From contig CANARN010000007.1 in assembly GCA_947364045.1 (NCBI GenBank), positions 1 to 58,541 on the forward strand: a DNA stretch of 58,541 nt, given 5' to 3'. Source of the DNA: an uncultured Clostridia bacterium. GTDB lineage: Bacteria > Bacillota > Clostridia > Oscillospirales > Acutalibacteraceae. The notes beneath the pieces were generated by a model. It saw nothing but the letters and a program-made list of their open reading frames with translations, was not told the DNA's origin and made no database searches. Of this stretch, positions 24,923 through 33,795 are shown one piece after another; position 1 is the first letter of the stretch, and each line of letters opens with the position of its first letter. The position numbers and the translations under genes are program-made.

Positions 24923-25788
24923 ACGAACTTGTAAGAATGATTTCAGATGATGGCACGCTTTACGTGCTTTGCGTAAACTCAACCGAAATGGTACGGGAGG
25001 CTCAGCAAATACATTCTCTGTCAAAGGTTTGCTCTGCGGCGCTTGGCAGACTTATTACGGGAGCTTCAATGATGGGTATTCTGTTAAAGGGAAAGGACGA
25101 TACTCTTACTCTTAAAATGAGCGGCAGCGGTCCTGCCTCGCCCATTGTTGCGGTTGCAAACTCTGACGGCTATGTAAAGGGATATGTCGGCGACGCACAC
25201 GTAAAACTCCCTCTTAACAGCGTCGGCAAGCTTGATGTTTCGGGCGCAATAGGCAAAGACGGCAATTTAACCGTCATAAAAGATTTAGGACTTAAAGAGC
25301 CTTATATGGCGCAGATTCCCCTTGTTTCAGGCGAGGTTGCAGAGGATATTACCGCATACTACTTTGTAAGCGAGCAAACGCCCACTGTTTGCGGACTGGG
25401 CGTGCTTGTAAACCCCGATGATGAGCAGGTTTTACTTGCAGGCGGATTTTTAATTCAGCTTTTGCCCACTGCGGATGACGAAACAATAACCAAAGTCGAA
25501 AACGGACTTAAAGGTATTAAATCCGTAACCGCAATGCTCTCTGACGGTCTTACGCCCGAGGAAATCTGTAAAAAGGTTTTACCTGAATTTAATATGGAGC
25601 TTCTTGACCGTTCAAATGTTGAATACAGATGCGATTGCAGTCTTGAAAGAGTTACCAATGCTCTTATCGCCGCAGGAAAAGACGGACTTCGCGAAATGGC
25701 AGAAGACCCGAAAACAGAAGTTGTGTGCCATTTCTGCAATAAAAAATATATTTTCACAAGCGACCAAATATTAAAGCTCTTAGATTAA
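24919..25788 (+). CDS. hslO: Redox-regulated chaperone Hsp33
   Basis: A 289-residue cytosolic holdase that becomes active when oxidants release zinc from its C-terminal cysteines. The N-terminal domain has the family segments GRLITGASMMG (near 45) and GSGPASPIV. The redox switch C-x-C (CDCSLERV, about 233) and C-x2-C (VCHFCNKKY, about 266) is complete, so zinc binding should be intact. The ATG overlaps the stop of the methyltransferase. The shared terminator downstream also serves the convergent ferredoxin gene. Confidence 0.95.
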   Translation: MNELVRMISDDGTLYVLCVNSTEMVREAQQIHSLSKVCSAALGRLITGASMMGILLKGKDDTLTLKMSGSGPASPIVAVANSDGYVKGYVGDAHVKLPLNSVGKLDVSGAIGKDGNLTVIKDLGLKEPYMAQIPLVSGEVAEDITAYYFVSEQTPTVCGLGVLVNPDDEQVLLAGGFLIQLLPTADDETITKVENGLKGIKSVTAMLSDGLTPEEICKKVLPEFNMELLDRSNVEYRCDCSLERVTNALIAAGKDGLREMAEDPKTEVVCHFCNKKYIFTSDQILKLLD

Positions 25789-25814
25789 ATAAAATACAAA
25801 AAAGACATAAAAAA

Positions 25815-25837
25815 ACGCTGTCCTTTTCGGACAGCGT
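25815..25837. terminator. Bidirectional terminator between hslO and ferredoxin
   Basis: A perfect 9-bp stem, ACGCTGTCC / GGACAGCGT, with loop TTTTC, AAAAA on the left and ATTTTTTTA on the right. Confidence 0.9.
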
Positions 25838-25852
25838 AATTTTTTTACCTGA

Positions 25853-26023
25853 TTACTCAGCCTGAGGTGCCGCAACAGGGCAAGTGTCTGCACAAGCGCC
25901 GCAATCGATGCAAGTATCAGCGTCGATAACGTATTTGCCGTCGCCCTCTGAAATAGCTTCAACGGGGCAGCCCTCTGCACATGCTCCGCACATAATGCAA
26001 TCATCGTTGATTACGTATGCCAT
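25853..26023 (-). CDS. 2[4Fe-4S] ferredoxin
   Basis: A 56-residue clostridial-type electron carrier with two cluster motifs, CIMCGACAEGCP and CIDCGACADTCP (C-x2-C-x2-C-x3-C-P). It likely carries low-potential electrons for pyruvate oxidation or hydrogenase. ATG 26023 (MAYVINDD) has GGGAGG 9 bases upstream. A 7-residue longer reading would begin at the ribosome site and is rejected. Monocistronic. Confidence 0.95.
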   Translation of the reverse strand: MAYVINDDCIMCGACAEGCPVEAISEGDGKYVIDADTCIDCGACADTCPVAAPQAE

Positions 26024-26059
26024 TGGTATGTACCTCCCTTTCACAAGTTTACAATCCCC

Positions 26060-26087
26060 ATTTTAACATATAATACGAAAAAATCAA
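26060..26087 (-). promoter_or_regulatory. Promoter of the ferredoxin gene
   Basis: Minus-strand TTGATT, 16 bases, TAAAAT, about 37 bases upstream of the ATG. Confidence 0.6.
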
Positions 26088-26137
26088 GAGGAATTTTATT
26101 CTTTGTCTTTCCGTAAATTTATTTGAGGTGAAAAATC

Positions 26138-26164
26138 AACGGACAGCTGACTTGGCTGTCCGTT
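26138..26164 (-). terminator. Terminator of the gltA-to-ricT operon
   Basis: A 10-bp perfect stem, AACGGACAGC / GCTGTCCGTT, with a 7-base loop, followed on the minus strand by GATTTTTCACC. It lies 74 bases past the ricT stop. Confidence 0.85.
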
Positions 26165-26237
26165 ACGAAAGTTAATTTTTAAACTCATTTTTCACGGTAT
26201 GCCTCAAGTGAATGCAAACCCGTCACCTGTCTTTTTG

Positions 26238-27101
26238 TTATTCTATACCCTTTAATGCTTCAAGCTCTTCTCTGTCAATTCTGATTTGAGCGTCTTTAAT
26301 CAGCTTTACGTCATGCCTGTGAACGCTTATGGGCGCGGCGTCCGGATTTCTGTCAAGAGAAACCTTGAGCATTCCCGAAAACAAATTGTTGTCAACAACT
26401 CTTCCTCTGCCCTTCTGCGTTTCAACAATAGCACCCACCTTTGGTGTGTGGCGAAGCAAATGTTCATAGCTGTCCTGCTCATACTTCAAACAGCACATAA
26501 GTCTTCCGCAGGTTCCGCTGATTTTAACAGGATTTAAAGACAGCCCCTGTTCCTTAGCCATTTTTATTGAAACAGGCTGAAAATCGCTTAAAAAGGTGTT
26601 ACAGCAAAATGGTCTGCCGCATATTCCGAAGCCGCCTAACATTCTTGATTCGTCACGGACGCCAATCTGACGGAGTTCAATCCGTGTGTGGAACACAAAA
26701 GCCAAATCCTTTACCAATTCTCTGAAATCCACTCTGCCGTCCGCCGTAAAATAGAAAAGAATTTTACTGCCGTCAAAGGTGTATTCCACATCTACAAGAT
26801 TCATTTTCAGCCCATGCTCTTCAATTTTTTCTTCGCATATTTTAAAGGCTTCCTTTTCTTTATCCTTATTCTCCTCCAATCTTTTAATATCGTCGGAAGA
26901 TGCCGGACGGATAACCTTTTTCAGCGGTTTTACAATACTGTCTTCGGATATTCTGCGGTTTTCCTTGGCAACAATTCCGCATTCAACGCCGCGTACTGTT
27001 TCAACAACGGCATAATCACCCTTACTGAAGATATTACCGTCAGCGTCAAAGTCATAAACCTTGCCGCCTTTTTTAAATCTTATACCAATGGTTTCTATCA
27101 T
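26238..27101 (-). CDS. ricT: RicT / PSP1-domain protein (YaaT)
   Basis: A 287-residue protein of the YaaT/RicT family. In Bacillus it forms the Ric (Y) complex with RicA and RicF, carries Fe-S clusters and affects RNase Y-dependent mRNA maturation and development. The PSP1 core and its cysteines are visible: GICGRPFCCNTFL and GTCGRLMCCLKYE. The ATG at 27101 (MIETIGIRFKKGG) matches the start of known homologues. No strong ribosome site is seen, and upstream in-frame starts at 27113 and 27131 are possible. It sits directly after holB, as in many Firmicutes. Confidence 0.9.
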   Translation of the reverse strand: MIETIGIRFKKGGKVYDFDADGNIFSKGDYAVVETVRGVECGIVAKENRRISEDSIVKPLKKVIRPASSDDIKRLEENKDKEKEAFKICEEKIEEHGLKMNLVDVEYTFDGSKILFYFTADGRVDFRELVKDLAFVFHTRIELRQIGVRDESRMLGGFGICGRPFCCNTFLSDFQPVSIKMAKEQGLSLNPVKISGTCGRLMCCLKYEQDSYEHLLRHTPKVGAIVETQKGRGRVVDNNLFSGMLKVSLDRNPDAAPISVHRHDVKLIKDAQIRIDREELEALKGIE

Positions 27102-27197
27102 ATTTATCGCCATGCGATACAGCATTTGCACAAAAGTCCGTATAAAAACAGCCTTCTGGACGCAGTACCAATCCTTTCATTGTATTTTCACATTATT

Positions 27198-28064
27198 CTA
27201 TCTGCCAATTGCGCGTTTAAGCTCATAGCACATCCGCACAGTCAGCAGGTTGTTATTTATATTACGTTTAACAGACAGTCCCAGATCATTGCAAACCTCT
27301 ACAAGCCTCATAAGTGATTTTGCGGTAAGCGACCCGCAAAGCGCCGAAACCTCCTGCGGAAAAAGAAAATCACCTGAAAATCCGCTTTTCTGCACCAAAG
27401 CGTCACGGCATACAGTGCTGAAAAGCTCTAAAATTTTACCTGCCAAACGGTTATTTTTAATATATTTCGAGGTATGCTCCATAAGCTTTAATTCATTGGG
27501 GCTGAGAATTGCCGCGGTCAATTCCCTTACACACTCTTTTTCTTCGTCTGTAATATTTTGATTGGACACAGCAAGCGAATAAACGCTCACTCTTGAAAGC
27601 ACCGTTTCAAGCATTTTGCTCTTTTGCGATGTCAGAATAATAAAATAGACATAAGACGGCGGCTCCTCCAAAATTTTCAAAATTGCATTCTGAGCCTGCT
27701 CATTCATATTCTGACCGTTTTTCAAAATATAAACCTTTACATTTGCCTCATTCGGAACAATAAATGCATTTCCTCGTATTTCACGCACGCTGTCAACGGT
27801 AAACGCGTCCGATTTCTTAGTTCTGCCGTCTGTTTCGCAAATATCAGGATGATTGTTTCCCATCGCCTTTCGGCATGCCGCGCACTCACCGCAGGGCTTG
27901 TTTTTGCCTGTGCAGACAAGCGCATTGGCGATTAAACGGGCAAGCCTTAAAGACTGCTCTTCATCCTCACATTCCAAAAGAGTGCCGTGAGAAAATGCGC
28001 CTTCATTTACCGTTTTTAAAACAGACTCGCAAAGAACTTCAAATTTATTTTCTGTTTCAGACAT
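27198..28064 (-). CDS. holB: DNA polymerase III, delta' subunit
   Basis: A 288-residue clamp-loader subunit. The zinc-binding cluster CGECAACRKAMGNNHPD (about 58-74), NAILKILEEPP (about 125) and the SRV segment (the SRC arginine-finger region) identify it. The P-loop is degenerate (SHGTLLECEDEEQS), in line with delta' not hydrolysing ATP. GAGGTG precedes the ATG. It is 9 bases after the AEC permease gene and 96 bases before ricT. Confidence 0.92.
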   Translation of the reverse strand: MSETENKFEVLCESVLKTVNEGAFSHGTLLECEDEEQSLRLARLIANALVCTGKNKPCGECAACRKAMGNNHPDICETDGRTKKSDAFTVDSVREIRGNAFIVPNEANVKVYILKNGQNMNEQAQNAILKILEEPPSYVYFIILTSQKSKMLETVLSRVSVYSLAVSNQNITDEEKECVRELTAAILSPNELKLMEHTSKYIKNNRLAGKILELFSTVCRDALVQKSGFSGDFLFPQEVSALCGSLTAKSLMRLVEVCNDLGLSVKRNINNNLLTVRMCYELKRAIGR

Positions 28065-28073
28065 TTTCTCACC

Positions 28074-29009
28074 TCAAGCACTGCGCGCAATCGCCACCAT
28101 AAGCGGCATTGTAATAATTGAAACTATACTGATAAACGCCGTAACCGCAGAAGCCAAAGCCGTATCCTTATCAAATTTTGCAGCAAACAAAACCGTGTTG
28201 TTTGCCGTGGGAGCAGAGGCTGAAAGAACGCAGGCTACAAGCAACATTCCCGAAAAGCCTAAAAGCTTTAATATCAGCACCGTTAAAAGCGGCATTGCAA
28301 AAAGCTTTACTGCCAGACAAGCAAACACTCTGTAATCGGAAAATACTTTTTTTATATCCGCTGAAGCAATATAAGTGCCGAACATCAGCATTGCCAGCGG
28401 AGTCTGCAAATCTGCAATATAAGAAAGAGGCATATAAAAAATCTGAGGTAAGTTAATCTTTAAAAGGAACAGCGGAAGTCCTATTGCTATTCCTATAAAG
28501 CCAGGATTTACTATCAGCGATTTAAGCGAAATTTTACTTTCCTTTTCGCCCTTTGTCATAACACGTATACCGTGTGTAAACGCAAGTATATTAAACGGAA
28601 TGACAATTGCCGAGCAATAAAAAACTCCTTCATTGCCGAGCAAGCCCTCCGCCAATGGCAGAACCATATAACCTACATTGCCGTAAACTGCGGCGAATTT
28701 ATAAATACACGCCTTTTCCTGCTCCGTTTTGCAAAAAACAAGCTCTGAAAGTAAAATGCCTGCAATATGAAAAATTACTGCCGCCAAAAACGAAAGAGCC
28801 AAGCTTGTTAGCGTTTCACGGCTGAACGGTATTGCCGTAAAGGAACGGATAATCATTGCCGGCGTGACAATGTAAAAAAGCAAATCGGTTGTGAGCCTTG
28901 AGGCTTTTTCGGTATAAATACCTGTTTTGTGACACACAAAGCCGAGAGCTACGATAATATACAGTATGACGACCTGATTAAGCGCCGTCATCATATTAGA
29001 AAAGAACAT
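28074..29009 (-). CDS. AEC-family (auxin efflux carrier-like) permease
   Basis: A 311-residue membrane protein with about ten helices in two inverted halves. The family segments TDLLFYIVTPAMIIRSF (near 41) and SAPTANNTVLFAAKF (near 263) are present. AEC transporters move organic acids, malonate or malate; the substrate here is unknown. Proximity to citrate synthase two genes upstream makes a carboxylate plausible (inference). AAGGAG lies 5 bases before the ATG; the gene is packed 9 bases from both neighbours. Confidence 0.85.
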   Translation of the reverse strand: MFFSNMMTALNQVVILYIIVALGFVCHKTGIYTEKASRLTTDLLFYIVTPAMIIRSFTAIPFSRETLTSLALSFLAAVIFHIAGILLSELVFCKTEQEKACIYKFAAVYGNVGYMVLPLAEGLLGNEGVFYCSAIVIPFNILAFTHGIRVMTKGEKESKISLKSLIVNPGFIGIAIGLPLFLLKINLPQIFYMPLSYIADLQTPLAMLMFGTYIASADIKKVFSDYRVFACLAVKLFAMPLLTVLILKLLGFSGMLLVACVLSASAPTANNTVLFAAKFDKDTALASAVTAFISIVSIITMPLMVAIARSA

Positions 29010-29018
29010 ACTTTCTCC

Positions 29019-29972
29019 TTATTCGCTGAGGAAATTGTCGTCGGTTTCCATATCTGTTTCCTGTATTTCTTCTTCATCTGTAAGCTCTTTTCCGTCATTT
29101 TCCTTAGCGCATTTATAAGCGTTGATAATGTATGACGCCGCAAAAAATACAAATGCCAGATCACAAAGCGACAATCCGTAGCCGTCTGTAATTTTTCCGC
29201 CGTTTCCGCTGATTAACAGCAGGACTCTCGGAATGTTTGCCGTTCCGAGCAAAAATGCTGCGACAGCTCCCGAGGCGAATACGCTTCTCATAGCTTTTTT
29301 ATTGGAAAGACCTGACGAAATTCTTGCAAATGACATAAAGAAAATCATCATAAAGGCTATTCCGAAAATTTCAAGCATTAAGTCAGACACATTAACGTAA
29401 GCTATCTTGCTTATAAGCCTTGTAACAAGTCTTGAAATTGACCAAAAGAACGGAGTTATTGCAAGAAATTTGTACTGAGAATATGTCGTTCTGCCGTCAA
29501 TATACGAAATGCCGAATACCAAAAGATAAATTGCGGCAAAAACGCCCAATACCGCTTCAAATAAAATCGGAATCTGACCCTGGTCCGCCGTGCCTAAAAA
29601 AGAAATTCCCGCAGACATAAAGCTTCTCGCTTTAATAATAAAGGTTGACGCCGCCGAAACAACATCAAGAACAACTCCAATTCCGAGAATTATTGACGTT
29701 ACCGCAAGAAATTTATTTTTACGGTAGGGAGATTTAGACGCGGGTACATTTTTAGCAAGCGTAGCAACAGCGTAGGAGCAGATTACAGCTAATGCCGCTA
29801 AAGCATACATAACGTAAACCGAGCGGTCAACGGCTTTGTAAAAGCCTGTATCATGCTCAATAATTGTTAAAAGCTGATAAAGCCTTACGGGAATTGCGGC
29901 TATAAGCAAGCCTGCCGCAATGTAAAGACTCAAAAGCGGATTTAGTTTTTCATTTTTGCCTGTAATTTTCAT
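29019..29972 (-). CDS. Uncharacterised polytopic membrane protein
   Basis: A 317-residue protein that I do not recognise. It has about eight hydrophobic segments, several basic loops (SPYRKNK, SNKKAMR) and an acidic C-terminal tail rich in Glu and Asp that would lie in the cytoplasm. AAGGG precedes the ATG. It is 8 bases after gltA and 9 bases before the AEC permease, so it is cotranscribed with both. No catalytic motif is visible; a role in membrane transport or sensing would be a guess. Confidence 0.7.
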   Translation of the reverse strand: MKITGKNEKLNPLLSLYIAAGLLIAAIPVRLYQLLTIIEHDTGFYKAVDRSVYVMYALAALAVICSYAVATLAKNVPASKSPYRKNKFLAVTSIILGIGVVLDVVSAASTFIIKARSFMSAGISFLGTADQGQIPILFEAVLGVFAAIYLLVFGISYIDGRTTYSQYKFLAITPFFWSISRLVTRLISKIAYVNVSDLMLEIFGIAFMMIFFMSFARISSGLSNKKAMRSVFASGAVAAFLLGTANIPRVLLLISGNGGKITDGYGLSLCDLAFVFFAASYIINAYKCAKENDGKELTDEEEIQETDMETDDNFLSE

Positions 29973-29980
29973 TTTGACCC

Positions 29981-31393
29981 TTACCTTTCCTCTATGGATA
30001 TGTACTCATTAGGCATTCCGAAATTCTCTTCACGTTCTGCAATCGGAACATAGGGTCTCGGAACATTAACATTTTTGTAAGCGGGGCGTACAATTTTGCC
30101 GTTGGATGTTATTTCCTCAATTCTGTGCGCACACCACCCGGCAACACGGGCGCTCATAAAGAGCGGAGTAAATAAATCCCGCGGTATGCCCAGCATTTCA
30201 TAAAGGAATCCCGAATACAAGTCAACATTTGCGCACACCTTTTTGTTGCTTCCTCTATGCTCTGCCAAAAGTGAGGGAGTCAGCTTTTCAATGAGCGAAA
30301 GCAGTTCAAAATGCTCCTCTCTGCCCTTTTCCTTTGCAAACTTTTCTGCATAGCGTTTAAGTATTTTAGCGCGCGGGTCGGAAAGTGTGTAAACCGCGTG
30401 ACCCATTCCGTAAATAAGCCCGGAGCCGTCGCCTGCCTGTTTATTCAGAATCTTTTTAAGGTATTCGCGAAGCTTTTCTTCATTTGTGTAATCGGGAAGA
30501 TTTTCTTTAATATCGTCAACCATTTTTACAACCCGAATATTAGCCCCGCCGTGCTTAGGACCTTTAAGCGAGCCTATACCCGCAGCAATCGCTGAATATG
30601 TATCGGTTCCGCTTGAGGTTATACACCTTGTCGTAAAGGTGGAGTTATTTCCTCCGCCGTGGTCTGCGTGAAGAATAAGGCAAATGTCCAAAAGCTTTGC
30701 CTCTTCGTCCGTAAACTGCTTGTCAAATCTTATTGACCGCAAAATTGACTCCGCAAAGCCAAGCTTTGGATTATTCTGATGGAAGAACATACTCTTTTTA
30801 TCGTAAATTCTGCGCTTCACCTGATAAGAGCCTGCCATAATAACGGGAATCTGCGCTATTAACTGAATACTTTGGCGAAGCACATTTGCAGGGTCGGTAC
30901 TGTCAGCGTCATCATCATAAGAATAAAGAGCCAGCACACAGCGCGCCACCTTATTCATAATATCCTTCGACGGCACCTTCATAATCATATCTTCCACAAA
31001 ATCCTCAGGAAGCTCGCGAAGATTTGCAAGAAGCTGTTTAAAGCCGACAAGCTGCGCCTCCGTAGGAAGAATACCGAAAAGGAGCAGGTAAATTACCTCC
31101 TCATAGCCAAATCGGTTCTCCTTTTCACAGTTAGAAATTATATTCTCAATATTAATTCCTCTGTAAGTCAGCTTACCGTCCTTGGGAACACGCTCGCCGT
31201 CTTCAATGTAATATCCTTCAACCGAACAAATTTTTGTAAGGCCTGCCAGCACACCTGTTGAGTCAGCGTTACGAAGTCCCCGCTTTACGTCAAATCTTCT
31301 GTAATATTCGGGATTAATATAGTTATTTTTACGCTGCTCCTCGAATAAATTATTAAGAGCCTCTTTTGAAATTATATCAAATACCTCTGACAT
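29981..31393 (-). CDS. gltA: Citrate synthase
   Basis: A 470-residue cytosolic enzyme that condenses acetyl-CoA and oxaloacetate, the entry to 2-oxoglutarate and glutamate synthesis. The catalytic triad is readable as H281 (GPKHGGAN), H332 (GMGHAVYTLSDP) and D391 (CANVDLYSG), with CoA-binding LHADHGGG at 241-248. The N-terminus is somewhat longer than in the short archaeal type, as in other clostridial enzymes. AAAGGAGGT lies 6 bases before the ATG. First gene of a five-gene leftward operon. Confidence 0.95.
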   Translation of the reverse strand: MSEVFDIISKEALNNLFEEQRKNNYINPEYYRRFDVKRGLRNADSTGVLAGLTKICSVEGYYIEDGERVPKDGKLTYRGINIENIISNCEKENRFGYEEVIYLLLFGILPTEAQLVGFKQLLANLRELPEDFVEDMIMKVPSKDIMNKVARCVLALYSYDDDADSTDPANVLRQSIQLIAQIPVIMAGSYQVKRRIYDKKSMFFHQNNPKLGFAESILRSIRFDKQFTDEEAKLLDICLILHADHGGGNNSTFTTRCITSSGTDTYSAIAAGIGSLKGPKHGGANIRVVKMVDDIKENLPDYTNEEKLREYLKKILNKQAGDGSGLIYGMGHAVYTLSDPRAKILKRYAEKFAKEKGREEHFELLSLIEKLTPSLLAEHRGSNKKVCANVDLYSGFLYEMLGIPRDLFTPLFMSARVAGWCAHRIEEITSNGKIVRPAYKNVNVPRPYVPIAEREENFGMPNEYISIEER

Positions 31394-31439
31394 CAGCCTA
31401 CCTCCTTTAAAATATTTTTAATTATAAATAATCTATTAT

Positions 31440-31468
31440 ATTGTATAACAAACCGTCACCAAAGTCAA
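31440..31468 (-). promoter_or_regulatory. Promoter of gltA operon
   Basis: Minus-strand TTGACT, 17 bases, TACAAT, about 47 bases upstream of the ATG. It lies between the divergent gltA and SpoIID-like genes; no matching forward sigma-A promoter is obvious. Confidence 0.7.
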
Positions 31469-31488
31469 CAAAAAGGGAGTGATAAAAA

Positions 31489-32484
31489 TTGAAAAGCTAT
31501 ACTGCCATATGTTTTTTTCTTGCCGTGGCGCTCATTCTTTTTCCTTTGGTTTCAGTACCCAAGGCCAAAGACACTTTTTCCGCAAATATTTCCGGAGAAT
31601 CGGCGGAGGAAGAGGAAAACTATGAAGTCATAGAAAAAAACAAAACGGAAAACACCGCTGAAAATGTAAAGGTGCTTTCAGCTGCCAGCGGACAAGTGAC
31701 CGAATTGCCGATACGGGAATATCTTATTAACTCTGTCGCCGCCGAAATCGGAGGTTCTGCCGAAGCGGAAGCAATAAAGGCGCAGGCAATTGCCTGCCAC
31801 ACGCTTTTGCTGTATAAAAGGACGCATAAGGACGCTTCACTCGGCGATGCAGATATTTCCGACACCAGTCAAAAGCTGTTAAACAGCGAAGAGCAAAAGA
31901 AAAAATGGGGAGAGAATTACAATAACTTCCGCGAGAAAATAGAAAAATGCGTTTCTGAGGTAGAAAACAAAATACTGTGCTTTGACGGTGAGCCTATTAT
32001 GGCAACATTTTTTTCTTTAAGCAACGGTAAAACAGAAAATGCGGAAAATGTTTGGGGTAAGACTCTGCCGTATCTTGTTTCGGTAGAAAGCCCCGATGAT
32101 AAGCTGTCGCCGAATTTTACATCTACCGTTTCGCTTTCGGCAGATGAGTTCAAAAAAATCCTCACTGAAAAGGGTGCAAAGCCCGAGGGAAAAGCAAAGG
32201 ATTGGATAGGCAAAAGCGAGCCTAATTCCACGGGAACGGTAAAAAGCATTTCTCTATGCGAAAAAAATTTCAGCGGTACGCAGATTCGCAGTATGTTCTC
32301 TCTGAAAAGTGCAACTTTTTCGGTGAAATATGAGGACGGAAAGTTCATATTTACTGTTTCAGGCTATGGGCATGGCGTAGGTATGAGCCAATACGGCGCA
32401 AACGAAATGGCAAAAAAGGGAAATACCTATGACGAGATACTTTTGCATTATTACAAAAATGCTGTTATTTCCACAATCACATAA
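31489..32484 (+). CDS. SpoIID/LytB-domain protein
   Basis: A 331-residue protein with an N-terminal signal/anchor (residues 5-24) and a SpoIID domain covering the rest. SpoIID proteins are lytic transglycosylases that cut denuded glycan strands during engulfment. The catalytic Glu corresponds to E86 in SVAAEIGG, and EAIKAQAIACHT and the C-terminal GHGVGMSQYGA motif are intact. The start is TTG at 31489 with GGGAG 9 bases upstream; the nearer GTG is out of frame. It stands alone, away from any spoIIM/P cluster, so it could be spoIID itself or a vegetative paralogue. Confidence 0.85.
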   Translation: MKSYTAICFFLAVALILFPLVSVPKAKDTFSANISGESAEEEENYEVIEKNKTENTAENVKVLSAASGQVTELPIREYLINSVAAEIGGSAEAEAIKAQAIACHTLLLYKRTHKDASLGDADISDTSQKLLNSEEQKKKWGENYNNFREKIEKCVSEVENKILCFDGEPIMATFFSLSNGKTENAENVWGKTLPYLVSVESPDDKLSPNFTSTVSLSADEFKKILTEKGAKPEGKAKDWIGKSEPNSTGTVKSISLCEKNFSGTQIRSMFSLKSATFSVKYEDGKFIFTVSGYGHGVGMSQYGANEMAKKGNTYDEILLHYYKNAVISTIT

Positions 32485-32530
32485 TATAAACATAAAGATG
32501 CTGTAAAAAAATGATGCAGAATAGCTTTTC

Positions 32531-32570
32531 TTCGCCCCGAAGGTGTACACCGGTACATTGAGTGGGCGAA
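32531..32570 (+). terminator. Hairpin after the SpoIID-like gene
   Basis: TTCGCCC (32531-32537) pairs with GGGCGAA (32564-32570), followed by AAAAAGTCC. The loop contains the perfect palindrome GGTGTACACC. Possibly a terminator; the A-run rather than T-run on this strand makes that uncertain. Confidence 0.4.
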
Positions 32571-32591
32571 AAAAGTCCTAAAAAGCAAAAT

Positions 32592-32628
32592 ATGGAGCTT
32601 TAAGCCAAATCTCAGCTTAAAGCTCCAT
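32592..32628. terminator. Terminator shared by the SpoIID-like gene and rpmA
   Basis: A perfect 14-bp stem, ATGGAGCTTTAAGC / GCTTAAAGCTCCAT, with a 9-base loop. TATCTTTTATTTTG follows on the plus strand and ATTTTGCTTTTT on the minus strand. Confidence 0.9.
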
Positions 32629-32675
32629 TATCTTTTATTTTGCTTTTGTTCTGCCCGATTTTTTCCAGCAGATAA

Positions 32676-32960
32676 TTACTGCTCAACAGGGTAAACGCTT
32701 ACTTTTTTGCGGTCTTTGCCCATTCTCTCAAACTTAACCTTGCCGTCAACAAGAGCGAAAAGTGTGTCGTCTGAACCGCGGCCTACGTTGTTGCCGGGGT
32801 GAATGTGAGTTCCGCGCTGTTTAACAATAATGTTGCCTGCAAGAACTGTCTGACCGTCGGCTCTCTTTACGCCGAGTCTTTTTGATTCTGAGTCTCTGCC
32901 GTTCTTGGTAGAACCCATACCTTTTTTATGAGCAAATAACTGAATGTTAATCTTAAGCAT
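32676..32960 (-). CDS. rpmA: Ribosomal protein L27 (bL27), precursor
   Basis: A 94-residue large-subunit protein whose N-terminus reaches the peptidyl transferase centre. It begins [14 protein letters not shown], so it carries the Firmicute extension that Prp removes between F9 and A10 to expose AHKKG. The core motif [16 protein letters not shown] is normal. The start overlaps the prp stop by one base. Last gene of rplU-prp-rpmA. Confidence 0.97.
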   Translation of the reverse strand: MLKINIQLFAHKKGMGSTKNGRDSESKRLGVKRADGQTVLAGNIIVKQRGTHIHPGNNVGRGSDDTLFALVDGKVKFERMGKDRKKVSVYPVEQ

Positions 32961-33277
32961 TAGATTGCACCTCTTTCAATTTTTATGTGTTGCGGATACT
33001 GACGCGAAAGCTCGGTTAAATGTAAAACCAAACCGTCTGTCAGAACCTTTGTTTCGGATAAATTCGCTTTAGGAATCACGAATTTCATATATCCGTCACG
33101 GACAACTGCGTCTGCCTCAATTCCGAGAACCTCAAGCACTGTGTTTGCAACTAAATAAACCGCAGATGAAACTGCGCTGCAAACAATGTCCGTTCCCTCT
33201 TCCCCTGCGCCTGAATGACCGTTCAGCTCAAAGCCCTCAACCGTGTCACCCGACAGGAAGAATTTTACATTTGTCAT
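32960..33277 (-). CDS. prp: Ribosomal-processing cysteine protease Prp
   Basis: A 105-residue protease that trims the L27 precursor. The catalytic dyad is visible as H21 (NGHSG) and C33 (DIVCSAVSS), at the usual spacing. It overlaps rplU and rpmA by single bases, the standard arrangement. Confidence 0.95.
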   Translation of the reverse strand: MTNVKFFLSGDTVEGFELNGHSGAGEEGTDIVCSAVSSAVYLVANTVLEVLGIEADAVVRDGYMKFVIPKANLSETKVLTDGLVLHLTELSRQYPQHIKIERGAI

Positions 33278-33588
33278 TATGCGTTAATTGCGGTAATCTC
33301 AACCTTTGTGTAAGGCTGACGGTGACCCATTTTACGCTTTTCGTTTTTCTTTGACTTGTAAGTGAAAACGGTAACCTTCTTTGACTTGCCGTTTTTGATA
33401 ACCTTAGCAGCAACAGTTGCGCCCTCAACATAAGGAGCACCCGTCTTGATGCCGTCGTCTGAACCTACTGCGAGAACCTTGTCAAAGGTAATCTCTGCGT
33501 TTTCTTCTGCGTCAAGCTTCTCTACGAAAACAACATCGCCGTCTGTAACCTTGTACTGCTTGCCGCCGGTAACAATAATTGCGTACAT
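33277..33588 (-). CDS. rplU: Ribosomal protein L21 (bL21)
   Basis: A 103-residue 50S protein, recognised by [14 protein letters not shown] at the N-terminus and the C-terminal [16 protein letters not shown]-binding segment. A roughly 90-base leader precedes it, suggesting feedback control. First gene of the rplU-prp-rpmA transcript. Confidence 0.97.
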   Translation of the reverse strand: MYAIIVTGGKQYKVTDGDVVFVEKLDAEENAEITFDKVLAVGSDDGIKTGAPYVEGATVAAKVIKNGKSKKVTVFTYKSKKNEKRKMGHRQPYTKVEITAINA

Positions 33589-33678
33589 TTTTTTACCTAC
33601 CTTAAATATAGACTCGCTATTGAGGGCGGGAAAAACCTCTTAACAGCCTGAAAGACAGACTGCCCCCTAATAAGCGGC
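33589..33678 (-). promoter_or_regulatory. Leader of rplU (candidate L21 leader)
   Basis: The transcript from the promoter at 33685-33713 has about 90 untranslated bases. They include a 7-bp hairpin, CAGTCTG / CAGGCTG (33644-33662), and a GGGCGGG / CCGCCC-rich stretch nearer the start codon. L21 leaders are known cis-regulators in Firmicutes; membership needs a covariance-model check. Confidence 0.4.
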
Positions 33679-33684
33679 TTAAAA

Positions 33685-33713
33685 ATAATAACAGAAAAAC
33701 ACATATATGTCAA
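33685..33713 (-). promoter_or_regulatory. Promoter of rplU-prp-rpmA
   Basis: Minus-strand consensus TTGACA, 17 bases, TATTAT. One of the strongest promoters in the window, as expected for ribosomal proteins. Confidence 0.85.
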
Positions 33714-33795
33714 GATATAAATTCAAATCTTTTACTGTTCACATTATCTTTTTTACAGTTACTTTCAAATACCGATTTATTTCCATCATAAAAAG

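Noticed and set aside
26688-27317. Plus-strand ORF of 209 codons across ricT and holB
   Set aside because: Antisense to two well-recognised genes; hydrophobic/aromatic composition typical of reverse-frame reading of these coding sequences.
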